A stretch of DNA of 64,000 nucleotides. Origin: Thauera sp. Its GTDB lineage: Bacteria > Pseudomonadota > Gammaproteobacteria > Burkholderiales > Rhodocyclaceae. The DNA is taken from assembly GCA_024235615.1 (NCBI GenBank), contig JACKMB010000002.1:344321-408320 (forward strand), read 5' to 3'. Below the pieces are notes generated by a model. The model saw nothing but the letters and a program-made list of their open reading frames with translations, was not told where the DNA came from and did not search any database. The translations under genes were made by a program, and so were the position numbers. Shown one piece after another: positions 1 through 12,819 of the stretch. Numbering within the stretch: position 1 is the first letter of the stretch; every line of letters begins with the position of its first letter.

Positions 1-639
1 CGCGGCCTCGGCATGGCGGTGGACGTGTGGGACGACGACGGCCGCCCGGTGCGCGGCGAGAAGGGCGAGCTGGTGTGCAGCAAGCCCTTCCCGGTGATGC
101 CGATCGGCTTCTGGAACGACGCCGACGGCAGCAAGTACCACGCCGCCTACTTCGATCGCTTCGACAACGTCTGGTGCCACGGCGACTTCTGCGAGATCAC
201 CGCGCACGGTGGGCTGGTCATCTACGGCAGGTCGGACGCCACCCTCAACCCGGGCGGGGTGCGCATCGGCACCGCCGAGATCTACCGCCAGGTCGAGAAG
301 CTGCACGAGGTCGTCGAGTCGCTGGTGATCGGCCAGGACTGGCCGCCGCAGAACCCCAACGACGTGCGCGTGGTGCTGTTCGTGAAGCTGCGCGAAGGGG
401 TGACGCTGGACGACGAGCTCACGAAACGCATCCGCCAGACCATCCGCGACAACACCACGCCGCGCCACGTGCCGGCCAAGGTGCTGCAGGTGGCGGACAT
501 CCCGCGCACCAAGAGCGGCAAGATCGTCGAGCTGGCGGTGCGGAACGTGGTGCACGGGCGCGCGGTGAAGAACCAGGAGGCGCTCGCCAACCCCGAGGCG
601 CTGGCGCACTTCCGCGACCGTGCCGAGCTGCAGGGCTGA
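1..639 (+). CDS. Acetoacetate-CoA ligase, C-terminal part (cut by window start)
   Basis: This is the last 212 residues of an adenylate-forming (ANL) enzyme; the frame is open through base 1, so the N-terminal two thirds lie outside the window. The visible part has the late ANL motifs in order: CHGDF, then [16 protein letters not shown] at the hinge between domains, then [10 protein letters not shown] carrying the catalytic lysine near the C-terminus. The wording of these motifs and the [10 protein letters not shown] context fit acetoacetyl-CoA synthetase rather than acetyl-CoA synthetase. Such enzymes activate acetoacetate with ATP and CoA, linking ketone bodies or polyhydroxybutyrate breakdown to central metabolism. 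An isochorismatase-like gene follows after 14 nt. Family assignment is firm; the precise substrate is inferred. Confidence 0.85.
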   Translation, partial: RGLGMAVDVWDDDGRPVRGEKGELVCSKPFPVMPIGFWNDADGSKYHAAYFDRFDNVWCHGDFCEITAHGGLVIYGRSDATLNPGGVRIGTAEIYRQVEKLHEVVESLVIGQDWPPQNPNDVRVVLFVKLREGVTLDDELTKRIRQTIRDNTTPRHVPAKVLQVADIPRTKSGKIVELAVRNVVHGRAVKNQEALANPEALAHFRDRAELQG

Positions 640-653
640 GGAGGACCGAAGAC

Positions 654-1196
654 ATGCTGATGAACCCGAAGAAGTCGGTGCTGCTGGTGATCGACGTGCA
701 GGCGAAGCTCGCCCCCTTCATCCACGACAACGCCGCCGTGGTCGACGCCTGCGTGTGGCTCGCCCGCGTCGCCGATCGCATTGGCGTGCCGGTGGTGGTG
801 ACCGAGCACTTCCCCGAGAAGATCGGCGGTACCGTCGAGGCCGTGCGCGCGGCGACCGCCGGCGCGCACTACGTGGGCAAGCAGTATTTCTCCGCCCAGG
901 CCGATGGCTGCCTGGAGCACACCGCGGTGGCGGGCTGCGAGCAGGTGATCGTATGCGGCACCGAGGCCCACGTCTGCGTGCAGCAGACCGCGCTCGACCT
1001 GCGCCGTGCCGGCAAGCAGGTCTTCATCGTCGCCGAGGCCTCGGGCTCGCGCGATCCGGCCAACCGCGACCTCGCCTTCGCGCGCATGCGCGGCCACGGC
1101 ATCGAGATCGTGTCGCGCGAGATGGTCGCCTTCGAGTGGCTGCAGCGCGGTGGCACCGAGCTCTTCCGCGAGGTCAATCGCGACTTCATCCGCTGA
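654..1196 (+). CDS. Isochorismatase-family cysteine hydrolase
   Basis: A 180-residue cytoplasmic hydrolase of the isochorismatase-like fold. The family catalytic triad is visible: Asp in LLVIDVQ near the N-terminus, Lys in YVGKQYFSA, and the nucleophilic Cys in GTEAHVCVQQTA. Members cleave amide or ester bonds in small molecules such as isochorismate, nicotinamide or N-carbamoyl compounds; the length and lack of an aryl-carrier domain match the YcaC-like subgroup of unknown substrate. GAGGAG lies about 10 nt before the chosen ATG; a second in-frame ATG two codons later is also possible. It sits 14 nt after the ligase gene and is probably co-transcribed with it. The substrate cannot be named from sequence. 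Confidence 0.85.
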   Translation: MLMNPKKSVLLVIDVQAKLAPFIHDNAAVVDACVWLARVADRIGVPVVVTEHFPEKIGGTVEAVRAATAGAHYVGKQYFSAQADGCLEHTAVAGCEQVIVCGTEAHVCVQQTALDLRRAGKQVFIVAEASGSRDPANRDLAFARMRGHGIEIVSREMVAFEWLQRGGTELFREVNRDFIR

Positions 1197-1200
1197 GGAC

Positions 1201-1217
1201 GGCCGGCCTCGCCGGCC
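1201..1217 (+). terminator. GC hairpin after the isochorismatase-like gene
   Basis: A perfect 7-bp stem, GGCCGGC with GCCGGCC around a CTC loop, starts 4 nt after the stop codon. There is no T-tract, so it could be a weak or Rho-assisted terminator or simply an mRNA 3' stem. Confidence 0.35.
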
Positions 1218-1262
1218 CCCTGCCATCGATTCGTCCGGCCCCTGGCGAGCGCGTCTCCCGCA

Positions 1263-1304
1263 CTAGGGAAAACGTGCGTAGCCATGCCGGACGCGTTGTC
1301 CTAG
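1263..1304. promoter_or_regulatory. Imperfect palindrome upstream of the glutamate dehydrogenase gene
   Basis: CTAGG at 1263-1267 and CCTAG at 1300-1304 bracket partially complementary inner arms (AACGTGCGT against ACGCGTT). It lies about 110 nt before the GDH start, so it could be an operator for a dimeric regulator or part of the 5' leader. No regulator is identified. Confidence 0.25.
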
Positions 1305-1411
1305 CCTGATCGCTTCGTTCCACGGCGACGCGATCCGGGCTCTCTCGACGCTGTCCTCACGAGCCTGCAGACCGTCCCGCCGTATCCAAAAACGCAAGCG
1401 GGAGGTTGGAG

Positions 1412-4400
1412 ATGGAGACAAGGGAAACAGGCAGGCTGGCCACGCAGGTCGACGCGGTGATCGAGCAGATCCGCGCCCGGCTGCCCGCGGAGCAGGCCGA
1501 AGGGGTGTGCGCGTTCGCGAGCCGCTTCTTCGCCCAGGTGGCGCCCGAGGACCTCGAGGACCTCCCGGTCGCCGATCTCTACGGCGCCGTGCTCAGCCAG
1601 TGGCATTTCGTCGCCCGCCGCAAGGCCGGCAGCAAGGTGCGCGCGTTCAACCCGCGGCTCGACGAGCATGGCTGGGAATGTCCGCACACCGTTGTGGAGA
1701 TCGCCGGGGAGGACATGCCCTTCCTCGTTGACTCGATCACCATGGAGGTGGCCCGCCAGGGGCTCACGCTGCACCTGATCATCCATCCGGTGATGAACGT
1801 CGCCCGCGACGCCGAGGGCGGCTTCGTGCGCGTGGCCGAGCGCGCCGAGCAGGGCGAGGGCATCGGCTTCGAGTCGATCATGCACCTGGAGGTCGACCGC
1901 CGCACCGACCCCGGCGACCTCGCTGCATTGCAGCAAGGCATCGAGCGCGTGCTCGCCGACGTGCGCGCCGCGGTCGGCGACTGGAATGCGATGCGCGAGC
2001 GCCTGGCCGGCATCACCTCCGGGCTCGACGAGCTGCCGGGCGGCATCGATGCCGATGAGGCGCAGGAGGTGCGCGCCTTCCTCGACTGGCTTGCCGCCGA
2101 CAACTTCGTGCTGCTGGGCTGCCGCGACTATGCCCTGGTCGAGAGCGGCGAGGGCAACGAGCTGCGCATCGTCGCCGGCTCCGGGCTGGGCCTGCTGCGC
2201 GGCGACGGCGAGGAGGGGCAGTCGCGCTCCTTCGCCGCGCTGCCGCCGCAGCTGCGCGCGCAGGCCCACCTGCCGCACCTGCTCACGGTCACCAAGTCGA
2301 ATTCGCGCTCGACGGTGCATCGACCCGGCTACCTCGACTTCGTCGGCGTCAAGACCTTCGGCGCCGATGGCCGGGTGAATGGCGAGCGCAGGGTGATCGG
2401 CCTGCTCGCGTCCACCGCCTACAGCTCCAGCCCGCGCCAGATCCCGCTGCTGCGACGCAAGGTCGAGGCGGTCTTCGAGCGCGCCGGCCTGCTGCCTGGC
2501 GGCCACGCCGCCAAGGCGCTGCAGACCCTGCTCGAGCGCTATCCGCGCGACGAGCTGTTCCAGATCGACACCGACGAACTCCACGCCCACGCCATGGGCA
2601 TCCTGCGCCTCGGCGAGCGCCTGCGCACGCGCCTCTTCGTGCGCGTCGATCCCTTCGAGCGTTTCGTCTCCTGCCTGATCTACGTGCCCCGGGAGCACTA
2701 CAACACCGACCAGCGCGAGCGCATGCAGGCGGTGCTGATCGACGCCTTCAAGGGCAGCGCCGCCGAGTTCGACGTGCAGTTCTCCGATTCGGCGCTCGCG
2801 CGCATCCTGATCACGGTGCGCACCCCCGAGGGCCGGATCCCGGCCTTCGACGTGCGCGAGATCGAGCAGCGCCTGATCCGCGCGGCGCGGCGCTGGGAGG
2901 ACGAGCTGCAGCAGGCGCTCGTCGAGCAGTGCGGCGAGGAGCGTGGCCTCGCGCTGATGCGGCGCTACGGCGAGGGCTTCCCGGCGGGTTACCGCGAGGA
3001 CTACTCCGCGCGCATGGCGGTGTTCGACATCGAGCAGATGGAGGCGCTCGCCGACGATGCGGCGCTCGGGCTCAACCTCTACGTGCCGCTCGAGGTGCGC
3101 GAGGGCCGGCTCGCCCTGCGCCTCTATCATCTGGGCAGCCCGGTGCCGCTGTCGCAGAGCCTGCCGATGCTCGAGAAGATGGGCGTGAAGGTGATGGACG
3201 AGCGCCCCTCCGAGATCGAGCGCCAGGACGGCAGCACGGTGTGGCTGCACGACTTCGGCCTGCAGTTCGCCGGCGCCGAGAACCTGAACATCCACGAGGT
3301 CCGTCCGCTCTTCCAGGAGGCCTTCCTCGCCGCCTGGCGCGGTGCCGCCGAGAACGACGACTTCAACCGCCTGGTGCTGCTCGCCGGGCTGTCGTGGCGC
3401 GAGGTGGCGGTGCTACGCGCCTACGCCCGCTACATGCGCCAGGCGGCGTTCACCTTCAGTCTCGCCTACATGGAGCAGACGCTGGCGGCCTATCCCCAGC
3501 TCGCGCGTGCGCTGCTGCAGCTCTTCCGCGCGCGCTTCGACCCGGCGCTCGCGGGCGATCGCGAGGCCGCGTGCGCGGCGCAGGTGGCGGCGATCGAGGC
3601 CGCGCTCGACCAGGTCGCCAATCTCGACGAGGACCGCATCCTGCGCCAGTTCCTCGCCCTCATCCAGGCGACCCTGCGCACCAACTGGTTCCAGCGTGGT
3701 GCGGACGGCGCGCCCAAGGCCTACCTCTCGTTCAAGTTCCTGCCGGCGAAGATCCCCAACCTGCCGCAGCCGCTGCCGATGTTCGAGATCTTCGTGTACT
3801 CGCCGCGCTTCGAGGGTGTGCACCTGCGCGGCGGCAAGGTCGCACGCGGCGGCCTGCGCTGGTCGGACCGCATGGAGGACTTCCGCACCGAGATCCTCGG
3901 CCTGGTGAAGGCGCAGATCGTCAAGAACGCGGTGATCGTGCCGGTGGGCTCGAAGGGCGGCTTCGTGGTCAAGTGCCCGCCCGCGGAGGGCGGGCGCGAG
4001 GCGCTGCTCGCCGAGGGCGTGGCCTGCTACCGCAACTTCCTGCGTGGGCTGCTCGACCTCACCGACAACCTGGTGCAGGGCGCGGTGGCGCCGCCTGCGG
4101 ACGTGGTGCGCCACGACGAGGACGACCCCTACCTGGTGGTGGCGGCCGACAAGGGCACGGCGAGCTTCTCCGACTACGCCAACCAGGTCTCGGCCGAGTA
4201 CGGCTTCTGGCTGGGCGACGCCTTCGCCTCGGGCGGCTCGGTGGGCTACGACCACAAGAAGATGGGCATCACCGCGCGTGGTGCCTGGGAGGCGGTCAAG
4301 CGCCACTTCCGCGAGATGGGCAAGGACATCCAGCAGCAACCCTTCAGCGTCGCCGGCATCGGCGACATGTCGGGCGACGTGTTCGGCAACGGCATGCTGC

Positions 4401-6235
4401 TGTCGAAGCAGATCCGCCTGGTGGCGGCCTTCGATCACCGCCACATCTTCATCGACCCCGATCCCGACCCGGCACGCTCGTGGGAGGAGCGCGCGCGCAT
4501 GTTCGCGCTGCCGCGCTCGAGCTGGGACGACTACGACCGCACGCTGATCTCCCAGGGCGGCGGGGTGTGGCCGCGCAGCGCCAAGTCGATCGCGCTGTCA
4601 CCCGAGGCGCGTGCGGCGCTCGACATCCAGGCCGGGAGCCTGACCCCGACCGAGCTCATCCGCGCCATCCTCACCGCGCCGGTCGAGCTGGTCTACAACG
4701 GCGGCATCGGCACCTACATCAAGGCCGCCAGCCAGACGGACGCCGCGGTGGGCGACCGCGCCAACGACGCGGTGCGCGTCAACGGCGGCGAGCTGCGCTG
4801 CAAGGTCTTCGGCGAGGGCGGCAACCTCGGCGCCACCCAGCTCGGCCGCATCGAGTTCGCGCTCGCGGGCGGGCGCATCAACACCGACGCGATCGACAAC
4901 TCGGGCGGGGTGGACTGCTCCGACCACGAGGTCAACATCAAGATCCTGCTCGGCGGCGTGATCGCCGAGGGCGAGCTCACCCTGAAGCAGCGCAACGAGC
5001 TCCTCGCCGACATGACCGACGAGGTCGGCATCCTGGTGCTGCGCGACAACTACGCCCAGACCCAGGTGCTGTCGGTCACCCGGGCGCGCGGCGTGGCGCT
5101 GCTCGACGAGCAGGCCGAGTTCATCCGCCGCCTGGTGCAGGCCGGGCGGCTCAACCGCAAGCTCGAATACCTGCCCGACGACGAGGAGATCGCCGAGCGC
5201 AAGGCGGCGGGGGGCGGGCTCACCAGCCCCGAGCTCGCGGTGCTGCTCGCCTACAGCAAGATCGAGCTCTACGACGAGGTGCTCGCCTCCGACGTGCCGG
5301 AGGACCCCTACATCCGCACCGCGCTCGAGCGCTACTTCCCGGCGCCGCTGCGCGAGCGCTTCCCGGCGCAGATCCAGGCCCATCCGCTGCGCCGCGAGAT
5401 CATCTCGACGCACGTGGTCAACAGCATGATCAACCGCGTCGGGCCCACCTTCGTCAGCCGGCTCAAGGCCGAGCTCGGCGCCTCGCCGGCCGACGTGGTG
5501 CGCGCCTACATGGCGACCCGCGAGGTCTTCGGGCTGGTGGCGCTGTGGCGCGAGATCGAGGCGCTCGACAACCGCATCGCCGACGCGGTGCAGACCGAGC
5601 TGATCCAGGAGTCCGGTCGCCTGGTGCAGCGCGGCACCTTGTGGTTCCTGCGTCACCGCCGCTGGCTGGCCGACCTGCAGGCGACGATCGCGCACTTCTC
5701 GCCCGGCGTGGCGGCCCTGGCCGAGGGCCTCGCCGACTACGTCGCCCCCGCCTATCGCGCCGAGCTCGACGCCGCGGTGGCGCGCCGGGTGGAGCAGGGC
5801 GTGCCCGAGGCGCTGGCGAAGCGGGTGGCGGCGCTCGAGGAGCTGTATTCCGCGCTCGACCTGGTCGAGGTGGCAGTGGAGCAGGGGCGCGACGAGGCCA
5901 CGGTGGCGCGGGTGTATTTCGCCCTCGGCGGCGAGCTCGACCTGCACTGGCTGGGTGGCCAGGTGTCCGGCCTGCCGGCGGACACGCGCTGGCAGAGCCT
6001 GGCGCGCGGCGCGCTGCGCAGCGACCTGTCCTCGCTCGCCCGCGAGCTCACCAGCGCGGCGCTGCGCAACGCGCCCGCGGGGGCCGACACCCAGGACGTG
6101 CTGCGTGCAGGACGGGAACGCGCCGCGGTCCCGCTCGAGCGCTACCAGCAGCTGCTCGCCGAGATCCGCGGCGCGCCGGCGATCGACATGGCGATGCTGT
6201 CGGTGCTGCTGCGCGAGCTGCGTGGCATGGCCTGA
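1412..6235 (+). CDS. gdhB: NAD-specific glutamate dehydrogenase, large (about 180 kDa) class
   Basis: A 1607-residue enzyme oxidising glutamate to 2-oxoglutarate and ammonia with NAD+, feeding amino-acid carbon into the TCA cycle. The length is typical of the large GDH class, which has long N- and C-terminal regulatory parts flanking a central catalytic domain. Visible catalytic-domain features are GSKGGFVVK near residue 848, with the substrate-binding lysine, ADKGTASFSDYAN near 912, and YNGGIGTYIKA near 1097. The start is the ATG 6 nt after GGAGG; a TTG two codons earlier is in frame but sits directly on the ribosome site. The gene stands alone, with a palindrome upstream and pyrG 92 nt downstream. 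The class is clear; allosteric control is not readable from sequence. Confidence 0.95.
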   Translation: METRETGRLATQVDAVIEQIRARLPAEQAEGVCAFASRFFAQVAPEDLEDLPVADLYGAVLSQWHFVARRKAGSKVRAFNPRLDEHGWECPHTVVEIAGEDMPFLVDSITMEVARQGLTLHLIIHPVMNVARDAEGGFVRVAERAEQGEGIGFESIMHLEVDRRTDPGDLAALQQGIERVLADVRAAVGDWNAMRERLAGITSGLDELPGGIDADEAQEVRAFLDWLAADNFVLLGCRDYALVESGEGNELRIVAGSGLGLLRGDGEEGQSRSFAALPPQLRAQAHLPHLLTVTKSNSRSTVHRPGYLDFVGVKTFGADGRVNGERRVIGLLASTAYSSSPRQIPLLRRKVEAVFERAGLLPGGHAAKALQTLLERYPRDELFQIDTDELHAHAMGILRLGERLRTRLFVRVDPFERFVSCLIYVPREHYNTDQRERMQAVLIDAFKGSAAEFDVQFSDSALARILITVRTPEGRIPAFDVREIEQRLIRAARRWEDELQQALVEQCGEERGLALMRRYGEGFPAGYREDYSARMAVFDIEQMEALADDAALGLNLYVPLEVREGRLALRLYHLGSPVPLSQSLPMLEKMGVKVMDERPSEIERQDGSTVWLHDFGLQFAGAENLNIHEVRPLFQEAFLAAWRGAAENDDFNRLVLLAGLSWREVAVLRAYARYMRQAAFTFSLAYMEQTLAAYPQLARALLQLFRARFDPALAGDREAACAAQVAAIEAALDQVANLDEDRILRQFLALIQATLRTNWFQRGADGAPKAYLSFKFLPAKIPNLPQPLPMFEIFVYSPRFEGVHLRGGKVARGGLRWSDRMEDFRTEILGLVKAQIVKNAVIVPVGSKGGFVVKCPPAEGGREALLAEGVACYRNFLRGLLDLTDNLVQGAVAPPADVVRHDEDDPYLVVAADKGTASFSDYANQVSAEYGFWLGDAFASGGSVGYDHKKMGITARGAWEAVKRHFREMGKDIQQQPFSVAGIGDMSGDVFGNGMLLSKQIRLVAAFDHRHIFIDPDPDPARSWEERARMFALPRSSWDDYDRTLISQGGGVWPRSAKSIALSPEARAALDIQAGSLTPTELIRAILTAPVELVYNGGIGTYIKAASQTDAAVGDRANDAVRVNGGELRCKVFGEGGNLGATQLGRIEFALAGGRINTDAIDNSGGVDCSDHEVNIKILLGGVIAEGELTLKQRNELLADMTDEVGILVLRDNYAQTQVLSVTRARGVALLDEQAEFIRRLVQAGRLNRKLEYLPDDEEIAERKAAGGGLTSPELAVLLAYSKIELYDEVLASDVPEDPYIRTALERYFPAPLRERFPAQIQAHPLRREIISTHVVNSMINRVGPTFVSRLKAELGASPADVVRAYMATREVFGLVALWREIEALDNRIADAVQTELIQESGRLVQRGTLWFLRHRRWLADLQATIAHFSPGVAALAEGLADYVAPAYRAELDAAVARRVEQGVPEALAKRVAALEELYSALDLVEVAVEQGRDEATVARVYFALGGELDLHWLGGQVSGLPADTRWQSLARGALRSDLSSLARELTSAALRNAPAGADTQDVLRAGRERAAVPLERYQQLLAEIRGAPAIDMAMLSVLLRELRGMA

Positions 6236-6276
6236 GCGATCGCGCGCGCGACGCCCCGATGCGCCCGGACTGCTGA

Positions 6277-8816
<2,540 letters not shown>

Positions 8817-8935
8817 GAACCCGTTTTTCGGGAACGCGGCTGCCGGCGGGCTGATGTGCGCCATCAGCTTGCCGCCGCTCACGAGGCGGTCATCCGGTGC
8901 GAGCATGCTCCCCGCCGGATCGCGTTCCCGCGTGA

Positions 8936-10255
<1,320 letters not shown>

Positions 10256-10288
10256 ACACCCCGCTGCGCTGATCCGCAGCTTCCGGAA

Positions 10289-10316
10289 GGCCGGCGGGCG
10301 ACCCGCCGGCCTTCGT
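10289..10316 (+). terminator. Hairpin between eno and ftsB
   Basis: A perfect 10-bp stem: GGCCGGCGGG (10289-10298) pairs with CCCGCCGGCC (10302-10311) over a CGA loop, followed by the T-poor tail TTCGT. It could end or attenuate eno transcripts before ftsB. Confidence 0.5.
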
Positions 10317-10352
10317 CGTGAATGCGCCTGAACCTCTCCGATACCCGTCTCC

Positions 10353-10625
10353 ATGCGCTGGCCGATCCTGATCCTGATCGCACTCGTCGTGCTGCTGCAG
10401 TACCCGCTCTGGCTGGGGAAAGGCGGCTGGCTGCGCGTCTGGGAGGTGGACCGCCAGCTGCACGCGCAGCGCGAGGAGAACCTGCGCCTCGAGCAGCGCA
10501 ACGCCGCGCTCGCGGCGGAGGTGAACGATCTCAAGTCGGGCAACGAGGCGATCGAGGAGCGCGCGCGCTTCGAGCTCGGGCTCACCCGGCCGGGCGAGAT
10601 CTACGTGCAGATCCCGCAGCGCTGA
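10353..10625 (+). CDS. ftsB: Cell division protein FtsB
   Basis: A 90-residue bitopic inner-membrane protein of the divisome, forming the FtsQ-FtsL-FtsB complex that signals to septal peptidoglycan synthesis. One membrane helix (about residues 2-20, RWPILILIALVVLLQYPLWL) is followed by a periplasmic coiled coil rich in Glu, Arg and Leu (about 30-65), and the end has the family-typical ARFELGLTRPGE pattern. Size and position directly after eno match FtsB in related bacteria. It is convergent with the NlpC/P60 gene, leaving only a 29-nt gap. Confidence 0.93.
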   Translation: MRWPILILIALVVLLQYPLWLGKGGWLRVWEVDRQLHAQREENLRLEQRNAALAAEVNDLKSGNEAIEERARFELGLTRPGEIYVQIPQR

Positions 10626-10654
10626 GGGCGCAGTCCGCGCCGCCCGGCGCGCGC

Positions 10655-11245
10655 TCAGTTGCTCGCCAGCAGTGTGCGCGCGCCGTCGATGCGCTGCGCG
10701 AAGTAGCGGTTGGCGAGGCGCTCCACCCGCACCCGCCCGCGGCTGTTGGGCGCATGCACGAAGCGGCCGTCGCCGATGTAGATCCCCATGTGCGAATGCC
10801 GGCGCTTGAGCGTGTTGAAGAACACCAGGTCGCCCGGGCGCAGCTCGTCGACCTCGATCGGGCGGGTGCGCTCGGCGATCTGCGCGGCGTTGTGCGGCAG
10901 CCTGCGGCCGCTGATGTGCTCCACGATGTAGGCCACCATGCCGCTGCAATCGAGCCCCGCGTCCGGGTTGCGCCCGCCGAAGCGGTAGCCGGTGTCGAGC
11001 AGGCCGAGCGCGAACAGCACCATCTCCTGCGTCTGGTGCTCGCCCTCGAGCGAGAAGTAGTGGCCGCTCGGTGCGGTGGTGCGCGGCGGCGGGGCGGGGC
11101 TGGCGACCGGTGTGGGGGTGGTGCTGCAGCCTGCCAGCAGCGCGGCCACCCCTGCAGCGGCGGCCAGCAGCATCCGACGCCGGGCGCCGTGATGCGAATG
11201 TTGCCCGGAGGAAGGGAAGGCGCGAGGCAGCGACTCGGGACTCAT
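10655..11245 (-). CDS. NlpC/P60-family lipoprotein, putative cell-wall endopeptidase
   Basis: A 196-residue predicted lipoprotein. After a basic stretch (GARRR) and a hydrophobic segment, a lipobox LLAGC gives the lipidated cysteine near residue 40; the long N-region suggests translation may start further in. A Pro-rich linker leads to an NlpC/P60 domain (about 65-190) with the catalytic cysteine in LDCSGMV and the histidine in HSHMGIYIGDGRFVHAP. The family cleaves peptide cross-bridges in peptidoglycan, usually D-Glu-mesoDAP bonds. It lies alone on the minus strand, 141 nt downstream of the SIMPL-domain gene. Exact specificity is not readable. Confidence 0.9.
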   Translation of the reverse strand: MSPESLPRAFPSSGQHSHHGARRRMLLAAAAGVAALLAGCSTTPTPVASPAPPPRTTAPSGHYFSLEGEHQTQEMVLFALGLLDTGYRFGGRNPDAGLDCSGMVAYIVEHISGRRLPHNAAQIAERTRPIEVDELRPGDLVFFNTLKRRHSHMGIYIGDGRFVHAPNSRGRVRVERLANRYFAQRIDGARTLLASN

Positions 11246-11386
11246 GGCGCGATCCGATGCGGAAAGGATTCGCTCCGGAGTATGTCAGGAGCTGCCGCAA
11301 CGGGCAAGGTTCGCTTGCGGATCAGGAGCTTGGAGGGGTTTTCTCGAAGGCGGCTGAAGTCGGGCCCGCTCGCGGACCCGCCGTCT

Positions 11387-12079
11387 TCAATCGAGCAGCT
11401 CGATGCGACCGCTCACGTGCACCGACACGCGGCTCTCGCCACCTTCGAGCGGCGCGGGGGCGGCTTCCGCAGCCATCACCGCGGCGCGCATGCGCGGCAT
11501 CGGCGGCGGCTGCAGGCCGTGGTCGCCGACCGCCAGGTGGGCGATGCGGTAGCGTCGGCCGAGGGTGTCGGCGATCAGCTGCGCGCGGGTCTCGAACGCG
11601 CGCAGCGCGTCGACGGTGACGTCGGCCACCGCCTTCCTGCGCGTCTCGGGGGCCGGTTCCATGGTGAGGTGCGCGAGCGCCAGGCTCTGCTGCAGCTTGC
11701 CGACGAGCTCCGACATCGCCGCCGTGTCGGTGCTCTCGAGGCGCAACTCGGAGCGCATCCGCCAGGCCGTGATGCGGCCCTGGCCATCCTTGCCGTAAAC
11801 CGGCCAGGTGGAGACGTTGCCGCTCTGCACCTTGACGGCACCCTGTGCGCGCGCGAGCTCGAGCGCGGCGGCGATGTCGCGATTGACCTCGCGTGCCACC
11901 GCAGCCGCGCTGGTGCCGCTGCGTTCGGCGTAGAGCACCGCGACCGCGAGGTCGTTCGCCGCCGCGCCGCCGGCCTCGGCCGAGAGTTCCACGGTGGGCG
12001 GGGCGGGGGTGTCGGCGGCAACGGCCGCGGCCGACTGCAGCGCCGTGAGCGTGGCGAGGGTGGCGAGCGCGGCGCGCAT
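11387..12079 (-). CDS. SIMPL-domain (DUF541) periplasmic protein
   Basis: A 230-residue protein with an Ala-rich signal peptide (about residues 1-22, ending AAAVAADT) and one SIMPL/DUF541 domain, recognisable by VELSAEAGGAAANDLAVAVL near the start and the pattern DVTVDALRAFETRAQLIADTLGRRYRIAHLAVGDHG near the end. The family is periplasmic or outer-membrane associated, linked to oxidative stress in some species, with no known enzymatic role. The ATG overlaps the stop of the upstream gamma-carbonic-anhydrase-like gene by one base (TGATG), so the two are translationally coupled. Function is unknown beyond family membership. Confidence 0.85.
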   Translation of the reverse strand: MRAALATLATLTALQSAAAVAADTPAPPTVELSAEAGGAAANDLAVAVLYAERSGTSAAAVAREVNRDIAAALELARAQGAVKVQSGNVSTWPVYGKDGQGRITAWRMRSELRLESTDTAAMSELVGKLQQSLALAHLTMEPAPETRRKAVADVTVDALRAFETRAQLIADTLGRRYRIAHLAVGDHGLQPPPMPRMRAAVMAAEAAPAPLEGGESRVSVHVSGRIELLD

Positions 12080-12633
12080 CACTGCTCCGGCTGCGCGATC
12101 ACGCTGGACGGTTCCAGCGCACAGAGGCGGTCGGCGTAGAGGCGGGCGTTGTCCACGTAGTTGTGGGCATTGACCACCAGGTTCTCGACCTCGGTATCGC
12201 TCAGGGTGCGGATCACCCGGCCGGGCGAGCCGACCACCAGCGCGCGGTCGGGGATGACCTTGCCTTCGGGGATCAGGGTGTTGGCGCCGATGATGCACTG
12301 CTTGCCGATCACCGCGTTGTTGAGGATCACCGCGTTGATGCCGATCAGGCTGCCGTCGCCGATCGTGCAGCCGTGCAACATCGCCATGTGGCCCACGGTG
12401 ACGTGGCGACCGATGGTCAGCGGGATGCCGTCATCGTTGTGCAGCACCGAGCCGTCCTGGATGTTGGTGTCGTCGCCAATCGTGATCGGGTCGTTGTCGC
12501 CACGGACCACGACGTTGTACCAGATGCTGACGTTGCGGCCCGCAGTGACGGACCCGATGACCGTTGCGTTGTGGGCGATCCAGCTACCTTCGCCGAAGCT
12601 CGGCCGACGGTCGCCCAGGGCATAGATGCTCAT
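12079..12633 (-). CDS. Gamma-carbonic-anhydrase-like left-handed beta-helix protein
   Basis: A 184-residue hexapeptide-repeat protein of the gamma-carbonic anhydrase family (YrdA/PaaY/CaiE-like). Repeats such as IGDDTNIQDGSVL, IGRHVTVGHMAMLHGCTIGDGSLIGINAVILNNAVIG span about residues 15-130, with metal-binding histidines in LHND, VGHMAMLHGC. The C-terminal helix (about 145-175) is typical of the trimeric fold. Many members have weak or no carbonic anhydrase activity; some act on CoA thioesters. It is the first gene of a coupled pair with the SIMPL-domain gene, and its promoter should lie in the 186-nt divergent gap before rlmJ. Confidence 0.9.
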   Translation of the reverse strand: MSIYALGDRRPSFGEGSWIAHNATVIGSVTAGRNVSIWYNVVVRGDNDPITIGDDTNIQDGSVLHNDDGIPLTIGRHVTVGHMAMLHGCTIGDGSLIGINAVILNNAVIGKQCIIGANTLIPEGKVIPDRALVVGSPGRVIRTLSDTEVENLVVNAHNYVDNARLYADRLCALEPSSVIAQPEQ

Positions 12634-12819
12634 TTTCGTTCTCGCTGTCGATGTCTCGCGCCGATGCCGTGCAGCGCCAGGGGGGAGGCATCATAGCAAG
12701 CACCTCGCGCACTGCAAACAGCGCCCGTGCCGTGAATGTCGCCGATCCGGCGCGCTTTTGCCGATTTTGAGCGGTCTGCCGGCGAGTGATACGATGCGCC
12801 CGCCCCTCAGGAAGCCTCT

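Noticed and set aside
1406-1411. TTG at 1406 as start of the glutamate dehydrogenase
   Set aside because: It directly abuts GGAGG, leaving no spacing; the ATG at 1412 is correctly spaced.
2929-6276. An 1115-residue frame inside the glutamate dehydrogenase gene
   Set aside because: Alternate frame of a conserved enzyme, Arg/Ala/Gly-rich with no motifs.
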